A DNA stretch of 64,000 nt. Source: Thermincola ferriacetica. GTDB lineage: Bacteria > Bacillota > Thermincolia > Thermincolales > Thermincolaceae. Position 1 is the stretch's first letter. Each line of letters opens with the position of its first letter. The stretch spans positions 1 through 64,000 of the forward strand of contig NZ_LGTE01000010.1 in NCBI RefSeq assembly GCF_001263415.1, given 5' to 3'. A program made the position numbers and the translations under genes. The notes beneath the pieces were generated by a model. It was not told where the DNA came from. It ran no database searches and was given only the letters and a program-made list of their open reading frames with translations. Shown in pieces: positions 43,931 to 53,262 of this stretch.

Positions 43931-45904
43931 ATGATTGATTTCGCCATACAAAATGCGTGGCTGATTCCGCTTCTACCTGTATTATCCTTCGTATTAATCG
44001 TCTTCGTTTTAAAACCCTGGCCGAAACTCAGCGCAGCTCTATCAATTGCATGCATTTTAATTTCATTTGTTCTGGCGATAAGTGTAGGCCTGGGTGTTTT
44101 CCACGCGGAAAGCCCGATTACAGCGGAACACCCCTTTAAGCAAGCAGTCACGTGGTTTAGTATGCCGGGACTGGAAATCGAAATGGGGGTACAGATTGAC
44201 CCGACATCGGCAATGATGTTGTTTGTCGTAACATTAATTGCTTCCTTGGTACAGATTTACTCCCTTGGTTATATGCACGGAGACCCGAACTTTTCCGTAT
44301 TTTACTCCTACCTGTCATTGTTCGCGGCCTCTATGCTGGGTTTGGTTATTGCTCCCAACCTGTTACAGATGTTTATTTTCTGGGAATTGGTAGGTTTGTG
44401 TTCTTACCTCTTGATCGGTTTTTGGTGGCATAAATATTCAGCCCGTGAAGCTGCCAAAAAGGCTTTTATCACTACCAGAACCGGTGACTTCGGTTTACTG
44501 ATGGGTATCCTGTTGTTGCAAATCAATTTCGGGACTCTCGATTTGCAAAAGCTAGGAGAAATGATCCCTAACTTTACACAGTACACCAGTCTTACAGCGG
44601 CTGGATTAACGGCTATTGCCATGATATTGTTCCTTGGTCCTATTGGTAAATCGGGTCAGTTCCCACTGCACGTTTGGCTGCCCGATGCCATGGAGGGCCC
44701 GACACCGGTATCAGCGTTGATTCACGCTGCTACAATGGTTGTTGCCGGCGTCTACCTGGTAGGACGTATTCTGGTTTTGTTTAAGACTGTACCTGCAGCC
44801 ATGCTATTGGTTGCAGTAGTCGGTGGATTTACAGCCTTTTTTGCCGCATCAATAGCCTTCACTCAAATAGAGATGAAAAAGATCCTGGCTTACTCTACTG
44901 TCAGCCAGTTGGGTTATATGATGCTGGCCTTAGGTGCAGGCGGTTTGACAGCCAGCATGTTCCACCTGATGACCCATGCATTCTTTAAGGCGTTGATGTT
45001 CCTCGGTGCAGGTAGTGTTCTCCACGCTATGCATAATGAGGCCAACATTTGGAAGTACGGCGGCTTGAAGAAAAAGATGCCGATTACTTACTGGACCTTT
45101 TTCATAGGTTGTCTGGCTATTGCAGGGATTCCGCCCTTTGCAGGATTTTTCAGTAAGGACCTGATATTGGAAACAGTATTGGCCAACTCTTCTTTCCATC
45201 ATGCAACCGGTCCCTATGCGGGAGCCTATTCAATACTGTTCATTTTGGGCACATTAACGGCAATGATGACTGCCTTCTATATGTTCAGGATGTTTTTCAT
45301 TTGCTTCCATGGCGAGCAAAGAGACAGCCATTTCCATCCCCATGAAGCGCCCTTTTCCATGGCTTTACCGCTGGTTGTATTAGCAGTGTTGTCAGTGGTT
45401 GGCGGATGGGTTGGAACTCCCTGGACACACGGAGCCGAGAATTTTGCTTATTACATCCGGTTTGGCGAATATGAACCAATTCATGCTAATGTTCCGCTGA
45501 TAGCGTTGTCCGTTGCTGTGGCACTAATCGGTATTATCGGCGCCTTCATGGTATACGGTAGAAAAACCGTTATGGAGGAACCACTGGCCAAGCTGGGCAT
45601 AATCTACAAACTGTCTTACAACAAATTCTATATTGATGAAATTTACCTCTGGCTAATCCATAATATTCTGGACGGGGTAGGTAGGATTCTGTACTGGGTT
45701 GACATTGTAATTGTTGACAATATTGTTAACGGTGTAGGATTAGCCGCAAAGATTCTTGGCAGTATCCTGAGAAGAACTGAAACAGGAAAACTGCAGCATT
45801 ATGCTCTGGTCCTGTTTGCTGCGGTGGTAGTTATCGTTTTGGTCCTGGCTTTTAACGGCGATTCCACTACTGCAGCTGCCCTGTTGTTAGGAGGTGGCAG
45901 GTAA
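43931..45904 (+). CDS. nuoL: NADH-quinone oxidoreductase subunit L
   Basis: Antiporter-like proton channel subunit with 657 residues and about sixteen membrane segments, including the long lateral-helix region near the C-terminus. FIFWELVGLCSYLLIGFWWHK has the key Glu, HAATMVVAGVYLV the key Lys/His area, and SQLGYMMLALGAGG is typical. It overlaps nuoM by one base. Confidence 0.97.
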   Translation: MIDFAIQNAWLIPLLPVLSFVLIVFVLKPWPKLSAALSIACILISFVLAISVGLGVFHAESPITAEHPFKQAVTWFSMPGLEIEMGVQIDPTSAMMLFVVTLIASLVQIYSLGYMHGDPNFSVFYSYLSLFAASMLGLVIAPNLLQMFIFWELVGLCSYLLIGFWWHKYSAREAAKKAFITTRTGDFGLLMGILLLQINFGTLDLQKLGEMIPNFTQYTSLTAAGLTAIAMILFLGPIGKSGQFPLHVWLPDAMEGPTPVSALIHAATMVVAGVYLVGRILVLFKTVPAAMLLVAVVGGFTAFFAASIAFTQIEMKKILAYSTVSQLGYMMLALGAGGLTASMFHLMTHAFFKALMFLGAGSVLHAMHNEANIWKYGGLKKKMPITYWTFFIGCLAIAGIPPFAGFFSKDLILETVLANSSFHHATGPYAGAYSILFILGTLTAMMTAFYMFRMFFICFHGEQRDSHFHPHEAPFSMALPLVVLAVLSVVGGWVGTPWTHGAENFAYYIRFGEYEPIHANVPLIALSVAVALIGIIGAFMVYGRKTVMEEPLAKLGIIYKLSYNKFYIDEIYLWLIHNILDGVGRILYWVDIVIVDNIVNGVGLAAKILGSILRRTETGKLQHYALVLFAAVVVIVLVLAFNGDSTTAAALLLGGGR

Positions 45905-47433
45905 TGGATTTCCCGATACTGACGACGATTTTACTGGCGCCAATAATCGGTGCCCTGATAAACGTTTTCATACCCAAGGAAGAAGCAAAAACCATTAAAA
46001 TAGTTTCTGCTATTTCCACCTTCATTTCCCTTGCTCTGACCGTTGTGATTTTTGTAATCTATTACAAAAACCACCTCGGTGGCGGCTACCAGTTTACCGA
46101 AACAATTCCCTGGGTGCCTGATTTAGGTGTAACTTATGCTCTGGGGGTTGACGGTTTAAGTTTACCATTGCTGTTACTGACCAACCTGATTGGTTTTACG
46201 GCAGTTTACTCCTCATGGAGTATCGACAACAGGCCGAAAGAGTTCTTTATCCTGTTGCTTATCCTGATAGCCGGTGTAATGGGAACATTTATTGCCCGTG
46301 ATCTGTTCATATTCTTCCTCTTCTATGAAGTAGTGGTTATTCCCATTTACATCATGGTTATCATCTGGGGTAGTCAGAGTAAGCAAAAACCGGTTACCAA
46401 GGAATATGCCGGTATGAAACTTACTATTTACCTGTTGATAGGTAGCGCTTTCCTGTTGGCCGGTCTGATTTGGATGTATGTTACCGCTGCTGACATACTG
46501 GGCGCTCCGACCTTTGCCATCGACCAATTGGCTAAGGCCAACTTCAGCTATGAATTCCAGGTAGTTGTGTTTGGTATGATGGCTTTTGGTTTCACCACGC
46601 TGTTGTCCATGTTTCCGTTCCATTCCTGGTCACCTGACGGTTACGCCGGCGCGCCGACTGCAGTCAGTATGATTCACGCCGGAGTATTGAAGAAAATCGG
46701 TGGCTACGGTTTAATCAGGATTGGCTTATTTGTTCTTCCACTCGGTGCCAAGTTCTGGGCTCCCGTGATTGCCATCCTTGCTGTAGGAAACGTAGTATAC
46801 GCCGCGTTAATCTGTCTGGCTCAGAAAGATATGAAATACGTTGTCGGTTATTCATCGGTGAGCCACATGGGCTTCGTACTGATCGGGGTTGCTTCCCTGA
46901 ATATTATCGGTCTCAACGGAGCAGTTGCGAACATGTTTGCGCATGGTGTAATGTCAGCTCTGTTCTTCTCTATGATCGGTTTCCTCTATGGAAGCACCCA
47001 TACCAGGTATATTCCTGACTTGGGCGGTCTGGCCCACCAGATGCCGCGTGCAGCCGTAGGATTTGTAATGGCTGCTATGGCTTCCGCCGGTCTGCCGGGA
47101 TTAGTTAGCTTCGTTCCTGAGTTCACGGTTTTCGTAGGAGTTTTCCAGGTGCCTGAATACAGGGCCTTGGCTATAATAGCTCTTACCGGGGTAATTTTGG
47201 GCGCTGTCTACGTGCTCAGAATGGTGGCCAATGTACTCTTCGGACCCAGGAAAGAAGAATTCGACCACCTGGAAGATGCCAAAGGTCCGGCCATGGTACC
47301 GATTGTTGTTCTTGGTGCCGCTCTGGTACTCTTCGGCGTATTCCCCTCCTTAATTATGGACATGGTTAACTCCGGCATGGCGCCGATAGCTGCCAAACTT
47401 GCTGAGGCCGTTAAGATAGGGGGGAACTTCTAA
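45904..47433 (+). CDS. nuoM: NADH-quinone oxidoreductase subunit M
   Basis: Second antiporter-like subunit, 509 residues. It has FFLFYEVVVIPIYIMVIIWGS with the channel Glu, FPFHSWSPDGYAGAPTAVSMIHAGVLKKIGGYGLIR and SSVSHMGFVLIG. It begins at the last base of nuoL and ends at the first base of nuoN. Confidence 0.97.
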   Translation: MDFPILTTILLAPIIGALINVFIPKEEAKTIKIVSAISTFISLALTVVIFVIYYKNHLGGGYQFTETIPWVPDLGVTYALGVDGLSLPLLLLTNLIGFTAVYSSWSIDNRPKEFFILLLILIAGVMGTFIARDLFIFFLFYEVVVIPIYIMVIIWGSQSKQKPVTKEYAGMKLTIYLLIGSAFLLAGLIWMYVTAADILGAPTFAIDQLAKANFSYEFQVVVFGMMAFGFTTLLSMFPFHSWSPDGYAGAPTAVSMIHAGVLKKIGGYGLIRIGLFVLPLGAKFWAPVIAILAVGNVVYAALICLAQKDMKYVVGYSSVSHMGFVLIGVASLNIIGLNGAVANMFAHGVMSALFFSMIGFLYGSTHTRYIPDLGGLAHQMPRAAVGFVMAAMASAGLPGLVSFVPEFTVFVGVFQVPEYRALAIIALTGVILGAVYVLRMVANVLFGPRKEEFDHLEDAKGPAMVPIVVLGAALVLFGVFPSLIMDMVNSGMAPIAAKLAEAVKIGGNF

Positions 47434-48872
47434 TGGCTGGGATCAATTACGGCTTATTGAGCGTAGAAGCATTAACAGCCCTTCTGGCATTAGTTGTACT
47501 GGTTGTGGGCCTGCTGGTTCCGAAACAGTCAAGGTACGGCCTGGGATACTTGATTACTTTTGGTCTGGCGGGAATTCTGGCTTTTACCTTTACCCAGTAC
47601 GGTATTAACTCTTCAACTCTTAACAAAATGTTCATTCTGGATGACTTTGCAGTATACTTCAAGCAGTTATTTCTTGTTGCCGCAATTCTGGTATCGATGG
47701 CTTCCGTGCAATATGTAAAAAAGATGGAATATTATTACGGTGAGTTCTATGTGCTCATTGTATTTGCCACACTTGGCATGATGCTCATGGCTTCTGCCGG
47801 CGACCTGATTACCCTGTATCTTGCCCTGGAGCTTATGACTATTACCTTCTATATCCTGACCGGATTTAAGAAAGAAGATCATAAGTCTGCCGAAGCAGGT
47901 GTTAAATACCTGATTCTCGGGGCAATGTCGTCAGGTATTCTCTTATACGGTTTGAGCTTGGTTTATGGTTTTACCGGAACAACTATTATTGCTGATGTTG
48001 CTACCAAAATTGCCGGTAACGGTGCGGAACCGGCTGTAGTACTGGGACTGGTTTTACTGGTAGCAGGATTTGGTTTCAAGATTTCCTCCGTACCTTTCCA
48101 AATGTGGTCGCCGGATGTATACGAAGGAGCTCCTACTCCGGTAACGGCATTCCTAGCTGTTGGTTCTAAAGCAGCTGCCTTTGCCGCTATCCTCCGGGTG
48201 TTCCTCGTAGCATTCCCGGATCTGGCCGTACACTGGAAAGTGCTGTTTGCGGTTCTTTCAGCCCTTACCATTATCATTGGCAACCTGGTGGCTATTCCGC
48301 AGACTAACATCAAGAGAATGCTTGCTTACTCCAGTATTGCGCAAGCCGGATATATTATGACCGGTCTTGTAGCAGCCAATGAACTTGGCGCTAAAGGCGT
48401 TGCCTTTTACGGTATGCTTTATGTTTTTGCTACAATCGGCGCTTTTACAGTTGTTATGAATTTTTATGCGAAAACCGGTAGTGATGAAATTAAGGATTAT
48501 GCCGGATTGGCCCAGAGATCACCTTTGATGGCTGCAGTCTTAACCGTTTGCTTGCTGTCAATGGCCGGTATTCCTCCATTGGCCGGTTTCGCCGGTAAGT
48601 TTTACCTGTTTTCCGCTGTTGTAGGGCAGGGTTACCTTTGGTTGGCCATTATCGGTCTGATTATGAGTATGGCGTCTGTATACTACTATCTGTCGGTAGT
48701 TAAAGTAATGTATATGGCTGATCCTGCTGATAACAGTGCAATACCCATCAACGCTGCATCAAAATTCACTCTTATAGCTTGCCTAGTCATTACTGCTTAC
48801 CTGGGTGTTCGACCCGCAGAGTTGGCTGCCCTGGCCAATAAAGCTGCGGCAGCGCTCTTTAGCTTAATGTAA
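47433..48872 (+). CDS. nuoN: NADH-quinone oxidoreductase subunit N
   Basis: Third antiporter-like subunit, 479 residues. LITLYLALELMTITFYILTGFKK has the channel Glu, followed by VPFQMWSPDVYEGAPTPVTAFLAVGSKAAAFAA and SSIAQAGYIMTG. It is the last gene; a strong terminator follows. No nuoE, F or G genes flank the operon. Confidence 0.97.
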   Translation: MAGINYGLLSVEALTALLALVVLVVGLLVPKQSRYGLGYLITFGLAGILAFTFTQYGINSSTLNKMFILDDFAVYFKQLFLVAAILVSMASVQYVKKMEYYYGEFYVLIVFATLGMMLMASAGDLITLYLALELMTITFYILTGFKKEDHKSAEAGVKYLILGAMSSGILLYGLSLVYGFTGTTIIADVATKIAGNGAEPAVVLGLVLLVAGFGFKISSVPFQMWSPDVYEGAPTPVTAFLAVGSKAAAFAAILRVFLVAFPDLAVHWKVLFAVLSALTIIIGNLVAIPQTNIKRMLAYSSIAQAGYIMTGLVAANELGAKGVAFYGMLYVFATIGAFTVVMNFYAKTGSDEIKDYAGLAQRSPLMAAVLTVCLLSMAGIPPLAGFAGKFYLFSAVVGQGYLWLAIIGLIMSMASVYYYLSVVKVMYMADPADNSAIPINAASKFTLIACLVITAYLGVRPAELAALANKAAAALFSLM

Positions 48873-48885
48873 TAGACGGGAGTGA

Positions 48886-48912
48886 GGGGCCTGGTTAATC
48901 AGGCCCCTTTCT
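48886..48912 (+). terminator. Terminator after nuoN
   Basis: GGGGCCTG (48886-48893), loop GTTAAT, CAGGCCCC (48900-48907), then TTTCTTT. The yraN SD starts at 48915. Confidence 0.88.
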
Positions 48913-48924
48913 TTGGAGGTAAAA

Positions 48925-49284
48925 ATGAGTAAAGCAAGGTTGGAACTTGGTCGGAAAGGTGAAGAGTTGGCTGCAGAATATTTACAAAGGAAAGGTTTTC
49001 GCATAATTAAGCAAAATTACCGCTGCTTTTTTGGGGAAATTGATATTGTTGCAGTCGATAAAGAATATCTTGTTTTTGTTGAAGTCAGGACGAAGTCATC
49101 TGCCAAGTTCGGTACGCATGCCGAATCTATAACTTCCAGGAAAATCCAGAAAATTCGCCGGGTAGCCGAATGCTTCCTCACATGCTTTCCCGAACAGGTC
49201 AACAGAAAAATGCGTTTTGATTTTGTTGGTGTAAACCTGAAGTCGGACAAACCGCAGATTGAACATTACGCGGGAGTGTTTTAA
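48925..49284 (+). CDS. yraN: YraN/UPF0102 family protein
   Basis: A 119-residue endonuclease-fold protein of unknown role, often next to comM. GRKGEELAAEYLQRKGFRIIKQNYRCFFGEIDIVAVDKEYLVFVEVRTK shows the nuclease-like E...D...ExK pattern. GGAGGT precedes ATG 48925 by four bases. Confidence 0.92.
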   Translation: MSKARLELGRKGEELAAEYLQRKGFRIIKQNYRCFFGEIDIVAVDKEYLVFVEVRTKSSAKFGTHAESITSRKIQKIRRVAECFLTCFPEQVNRKMRFDFVGVNLKSDKPQIEHYAGVF

Positions 49285-49366
49285 TGTTTTTTTCTTAAAA
49301 AAAAAGGAAAAACAGCCGGATCAAATATATTATACCGCGTGTGTATAAAAAGGTGGTGAATGTGAA

Positions 49367-50911
49367 ATGCTTGCGGCAGTGAACAGTGCAGTAGTTGTAG
49401 GTCTACAGGCTGTTCCGGTTACTGTGGAAGTTGATGTTTCCAACGGTCTTCCTTCATTTGATGTAGTCGGTCTTCCCGATACGGCTGTGCGTGAAGCCAG
49501 GGAGCGGGTTAGGGCAGCTATAAAAAATTCCGGTTACGAATTTCCTTTGCAAAGGATAACCGTTAATCTGGCGCCGGCTGACATTAAGAAAGAAGGGGTC
49601 GTTTTGGATGTGGCTATTGCTTTGGGTATTCTCGGGGCCACCGGGCAAATATTCAGCCAGGGGTTAAAGAATATGTACGTAGTAGGTGAGCTATCCCTCG
49701 ATGGAACGATCAGGCCTGTTAACGGTGTATTGTCGGTGGCCTTAATGGTTGGCAGGCAAAAAGGTTGGGGCGCCATAAAAAAATTGGCGGTTCCGTTAGA
49801 TAATTACTATGAAGGAGCGTTGGTTGAGAAAATTGAAATTACGCCCGCGCCTGACCTGGCGACCTTAATAAGGTACATCCAAGAAGAGGATGCTCCAAAA
49901 CCGCCCGAAAAAAAGATCTCAGGTAGCGAGGAATATAGTGAAACAAAACCCCTCGATTTTTCTGATGTCCATGGGCAGCATTTAGCTAAAAGGGCGCTGG
50001 AAATTGCCGCTGCCGGCGGGCATAATATAATTTTGATTGGTACCCCTGGAGCGGGAAAAACAATGCTGGCAAAAAGGCTGACTACTATTATGCCTACAAT
50101 GACCCTGGAAGAATCATTAGAAGTGACCCAAATTTACAGTGTGGCCGGACTTCTGCCTAAGGGGCAGCCGCTTATTACAACCAGGCCTTTTCGCGCACCT
50201 CACCACACTGCGTCTGCTAACAGCATAATTGGCGGGGGCAGGATTCCCGTCCCGGGCGAAATCAGCTTAGCCCATAACGGCATATTGTTTCTTGACGAGT
50301 TTCCGGAGTATAAGAGGGACGTACTGGAGGCTCTTCGGCAACCCCTGGAAGACGGTAAGGTATTGATTTCCCGCGTTAATGCGGCTGTTACCTACCCAGC
50401 TAACATTATGCTGGTAGCTGCTATGAACCCTTGTCCTTGTGGTTACCTGGGTGATATAAAAAAAGAGTGCCTTTGTACGCCACCGCAAATTATGCGCTAC
50501 CGGAACAGGTTGTCGGGGCCGCTTTTGGACAGGATAGATATGCACATTGATGTGCCGCGTTTAGAAATAGATGATATCATGAAAAACGAGAAGGGGGAGC
50601 CTTCAAGGGAAATCAGAAAGCGGGTCGAACAAGCCAGAGCTATACAACTGGCAAGGTTGAAGTCGGCTAAGGTATATTGCAATGCCCGCATGGGCCCGCA
50701 AGATATAAAAAGGTACTGTCATCCAAACAAATCGGCTCAAAAGCTGCTCAAGGAATCTTTTGAAAAGCTTAATCTGAGCGCGAGGGCTTATAACAAGGTG
50801 CTGAAAGTGGCCAGGACCATAGCCGATTTAGCCGGCAAAGCTGAGATTGAAGACCTGCATGTTGCTGAAGCCCTGCAGTTCAGAACCATGGATCGACGGT
50901 ACTGGGAATAA
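49367..50911 (+). CDS. comM: ComM/YifB-type Mg-chelatase-like ATPase
   Basis: ComM-type helicases help branch migration during uptake of transformed DNA. The 514-residue product has the Lon-like N domain (VEVDVSNGLPSFDVVGLPDTAVREARERVRAA), Walker A GTPGAGKTMLAKRL near residue 223, FRAPHHTASANSIIGGG, Walker B ILFLDEFPEY, and the Cys cluster PCPCGYLGD with ECLC. GGTGGTGAATGTGAA precedes the ATG. Confidence 0.95.
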   Translation: MLAAVNSAVVVGLQAVPVTVEVDVSNGLPSFDVVGLPDTAVREARERVRAAIKNSGYEFPLQRITVNLAPADIKKEGVVLDVAIALGILGATGQIFSQGLKNMYVVGELSLDGTIRPVNGVLSVALMVGRQKGWGAIKKLAVPLDNYYEGALVEKIEITPAPDLATLIRYIQEEDAPKPPEKKISGSEEYSETKPLDFSDVHGQHLAKRALEIAAAGGHNIILIGTPGAGKTMLAKRLTTIMPTMTLEESLEVTQIYSVAGLLPKGQPLITTRPFRAPHHTASANSIIGGGRIPVPGEISLAHNGILFLDEFPEYKRDVLEALRQPLEDGKVLISRVNAAVTYPANIMLVAAMNPCPCGYLGDIKKECLCTPPQIMRYRNRLSGPLLDRIDMHIDVPRLEIDDIMKNEKGEPSREIRKRVEQARAIQLARLKSAKVYCNARMGPQDIKRYCHPNKSAQKLLKESFEKLNLSARAYNKVLKVARTIADLAGKAEIEDLHVAEALQFRTMDRRYWE

Positions 50912-50940
50912 AATGAGTTGTTTACTCTGGAGTGGGACTT

Positions 50941-50996
50941 AAATCTCGACCGGTCCACGCCCCGCGTGAGCGGGAGTGGCTAACCGGGCGAGATTT
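50941..50996. ncRNA. Unassigned long hairpin with GTGA tetraloop
   Basis: Nested arms pair in order: AAATCTCG with CGAGATTT, CCGG with CCGG, CCAC with GTGG and CCCGC with GCGGG. The loop is GTGA, a GNRA-type tetraloop, and small asymmetric bulges separate the stems. No U tract follows on either strand. It lies between comM and the convergent small gene at 51037. Confidence 0.55.
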
Positions 50997-51036
50997 CGTC
51001 CTTGAGCGGAAGAATAATATGCCCTCCCTTTTTTGT

Positions 51037-51261
51037 TTATTTTTTCATATTATTTTGTATCTGCTGAACGGCCTGTTGGTCCACCTGCTTATGCAGGACC
51101 AGATTATTTTGTAACTGGGATAGTTTATCCTTGGTCATTTGCTGTTCCAATTTTTTGGTGACAACAGGTTCAACAACTGCAAACATGGCCCGGTATAAGA
51201 TATAAACTGTAACACTACCACCAAGTAACAAGAGCAGTGCAGCTAATATTTTACCTTCCAT
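51037..51261 (-). CDS. Small membrane-anchored protein
   Basis: A 74-residue protein with one N-terminal membrane segment (ILAALLLLLGGSVTVYILYRAMF) and a Gln-rich charged helix (KKLEQQMTKDKLSQLQNNL and QVDQQAVQQIQNNMKK) that should be a coiled coil outside or inside the membrane. ATG at 51261 has GGAGGT five bases upstream; an upstream in-frame ATG at 51309 would add a basic stretch with no SD. Not recognised. Confidence 0.65.
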   Translation of the reverse strand: MEGKILAALLLLLGGSVTVYILYRAMFAVVEPVVTKKLEQQMTKDKLSQLQNNLVLHKQVDQQAVQQIQNNMKK

Positions 51262-51502
51262 GCAATACCTCCGTTTCAATTTAGCTTTAAGCTTTTTTAG
51301 TTTACCCATTATTACGGAAAAAATTTGAGTATCCTTTAAAAGTCACAAAAAAACCGTTGACTATTCAAAAATGACCGATTAAGGGAAAAGTAATTTCTTT
51401 CATAAAGTTTTCCGTTAAAATTAAAATAATAATGAAACGTTAAGATTTGGCTTCTTTATGGGGAAAACAGGTATTGGGGAGAAAAAGCGGAGGGACCAAT
51501 TT

Positions 51503-53200
51503 ATGTTGTCGCCTGAAAAACGCTTTGACATTTTGAAATTGGATAATATGAGGCTGTTGGATAAGTTAAACGACAGTATTTTATTTGTGGATCGAATGGG
51601 TAATATCGTTTTTATGAACCGGGCCTTTAAAGATAAGTTTAATAAAGGCGCCGATGTTATCCAGTTTCCCATCCAAAAGGTTTTTCCCAATATAAAATTT
51701 GATTTCTCCAAAAAACATAATAAATTCCAAAAGTTAAAGACTCTATATCAAGGTGTGGAATGGGAACTGACCATAACTAAAGTGGAAAAAGACCACGATT
51801 ATATTGGAGCCTGGGTTATTATCACGGAAGCTGTAGACTATACTGGTTGTGACCACCATCTAACTTTTCCAGTCAATACAAAGGTATTTGATAGTATAAC
51901 GGACGCTGTGGCAGTTGTGGATCGTAATTTTAAAATAGTTTACATAAATAGGACATTTGCCGATTTACTGGGTTTTGTGCCAGAAGAATTACGTGGCCAG
52001 GACTGCCGGCCATTGTTAAAAGGAATTGAAAAGTACGTGCGTAATGGTATTGAAAAGGGTATGATTGACCTTGATGCATCCCCCGTAGCAGGGGAACCTG
52101 TAGACATAATGATTTACCCCTTGGGCTCCGGGCGGGTGGTATTATTGATTATCAATGGCAGAAAACTATCTAACGCTTTTCAATACAAGGTCAGGATCCT
52201 GAATAGCAAAATTGCCTATTATCAGGAGCAATTGGCCCAGGTCACAGGAGCCAAATACAAACTTAAAAATGTAATTGGAACAAGTAAGCAGGTCAAAATT
52301 TTAAAGGAAAACATAAAAAAGATGGCCTGCAGTAATTGCACTGTCCTACTGAGGGGAGAAAGAGGTAGCGGCAAAGAATTTATGGCTAGGGTTCTGCATA
52401 GTGAAGGGACCCGTAAATTTGGCCCCTTTGTGAAAGTAAAATGTTCTTTTCTTTCTAAAAACGCGGATAAAAACGAACTTTTTTTTACGAAGTCCGTTTT
52501 TGTTGACGGTGAACAAGCTTCCGAGCGGATGGGGAAATTGGAACTAGCCGATAAAGGAACAATTTTTCTGGAAGATATAGCTGACCTTTCTCTCGAGGTG
52601 CAGAATAAACTGTTACAGTTTTTGCAAACTAAAAAAATTCGCGGGGCTGACGGAAAAGGAAAGAAAGTAGATGTCCGTATTATTGCTGCTACCAGCAGAA
52701 ATTTAGAAGAACTTGTTAAAAGAGACTTGTTTCTGGAACACCTATATCACCGTTTAAATGTTTTGAGTTTTTCCTTGCCTCCTCTACGAGACCGACGAGA
52801 GGATATACTGCCATTGTTTTTGTACTTTGTCAAAAGGTACGCTGAGCAGGCCGGAATAGGAGGACAACCGAAAATACCCCCGGAAACTTATGAACTTTTA
52901 TTTAATCACGACTGGCCTGGCAACGTCGATGAATTAAAGGAGATAGCAAAGAAGACTGTGAATTCCCTGGAAAGTCCCGTAATTGCGGTCGAGAAGGTTC
53001 CTGTATATTTAAATAAAGTTTTTGACAATGGCGCCGGTCATCTAACCCTTAAACAGATCTTAGATGAAACGGAGAAATTGGTTTTAATGCAAACTTTACA
53101 GAGAACCGCCGGCAACAAAGTGAAAGCAGCCAAGATACTTGGAATATCCAGGGCGGGTCTTTACCAAAAGCTGGAAAAACACTCCCTGCTTGACGAATAA
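51503..53200 (+). CDS. NtrC-type PAS/AAA+/Fis regulator lacking GAFTGA
   Basis: The 565-residue protein has two PAS-like sensor regions (about 20-100 and 130-230), an AAA+ domain (about 250-485) and a Fis-type helix-turn-helix (AAKILGISRAGLYQKLEKH). The AAA+ domain has Walker A GERGSGKE. The GAFTGA loop that contacts sigma-54 is replaced by KSVFVDGE, and the Walker B ending is LED instead of the usual LDE. It probably cannot remodel sigma-54 polymerase and may act like TyrR-type regulators. ATG at 51503 follows GGAGGG; an in-frame upstream ATG at 51458 is weaker. speE follows. Confidence 0.88.
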   Translation: MLSPEKRFDILKLDNMRLLDKLNDSILFVDRMGNIVFMNRAFKDKFNKGADVIQFPIQKVFPNIKFDFSKKHNKFQKLKTLYQGVEWELTITKVEKDHDYIGAWVIITEAVDYTGCDHHLTFPVNTKVFDSITDAVAVVDRNFKIVYINRTFADLLGFVPEELRGQDCRPLLKGIEKYVRNGIEKGMIDLDASPVAGEPVDIMIYPLGSGRVVLLIINGRKLSNAFQYKVRILNSKIAYYQEQLAQVTGAKYKLKNVIGTSKQVKILKENIKKMACSNCTVLLRGERGSGKEFMARVLHSEGTRKFGPFVKVKCSFLSKNADKNELFFTKSVFVDGEQASERMGKLELADKGTIFLEDIADLSLEVQNKLLQFLQTKKIRGADGKGKKVDVRIIAATSRNLEELVKRDLFLEHLYHRLNVLSFSLPPLRDRREDILPLFLYFVKRYAEQAGIGGQPKIPPETYELLFNHDWPGNVDELKEIAKKTVNSLESPVIAVEKVPVYLNKVFDNGAGHLTLKQILDETEKLVLMQTLQRTAGNKVKAAKILGISRAGLYQKLEKHSLLDE

Positions 53201-53262
53201 TAAACCAGATGGTATTATTTAAAAATGTGGAAAGGATTAGCGGCAGTCGAGGGGGGAAAGGC

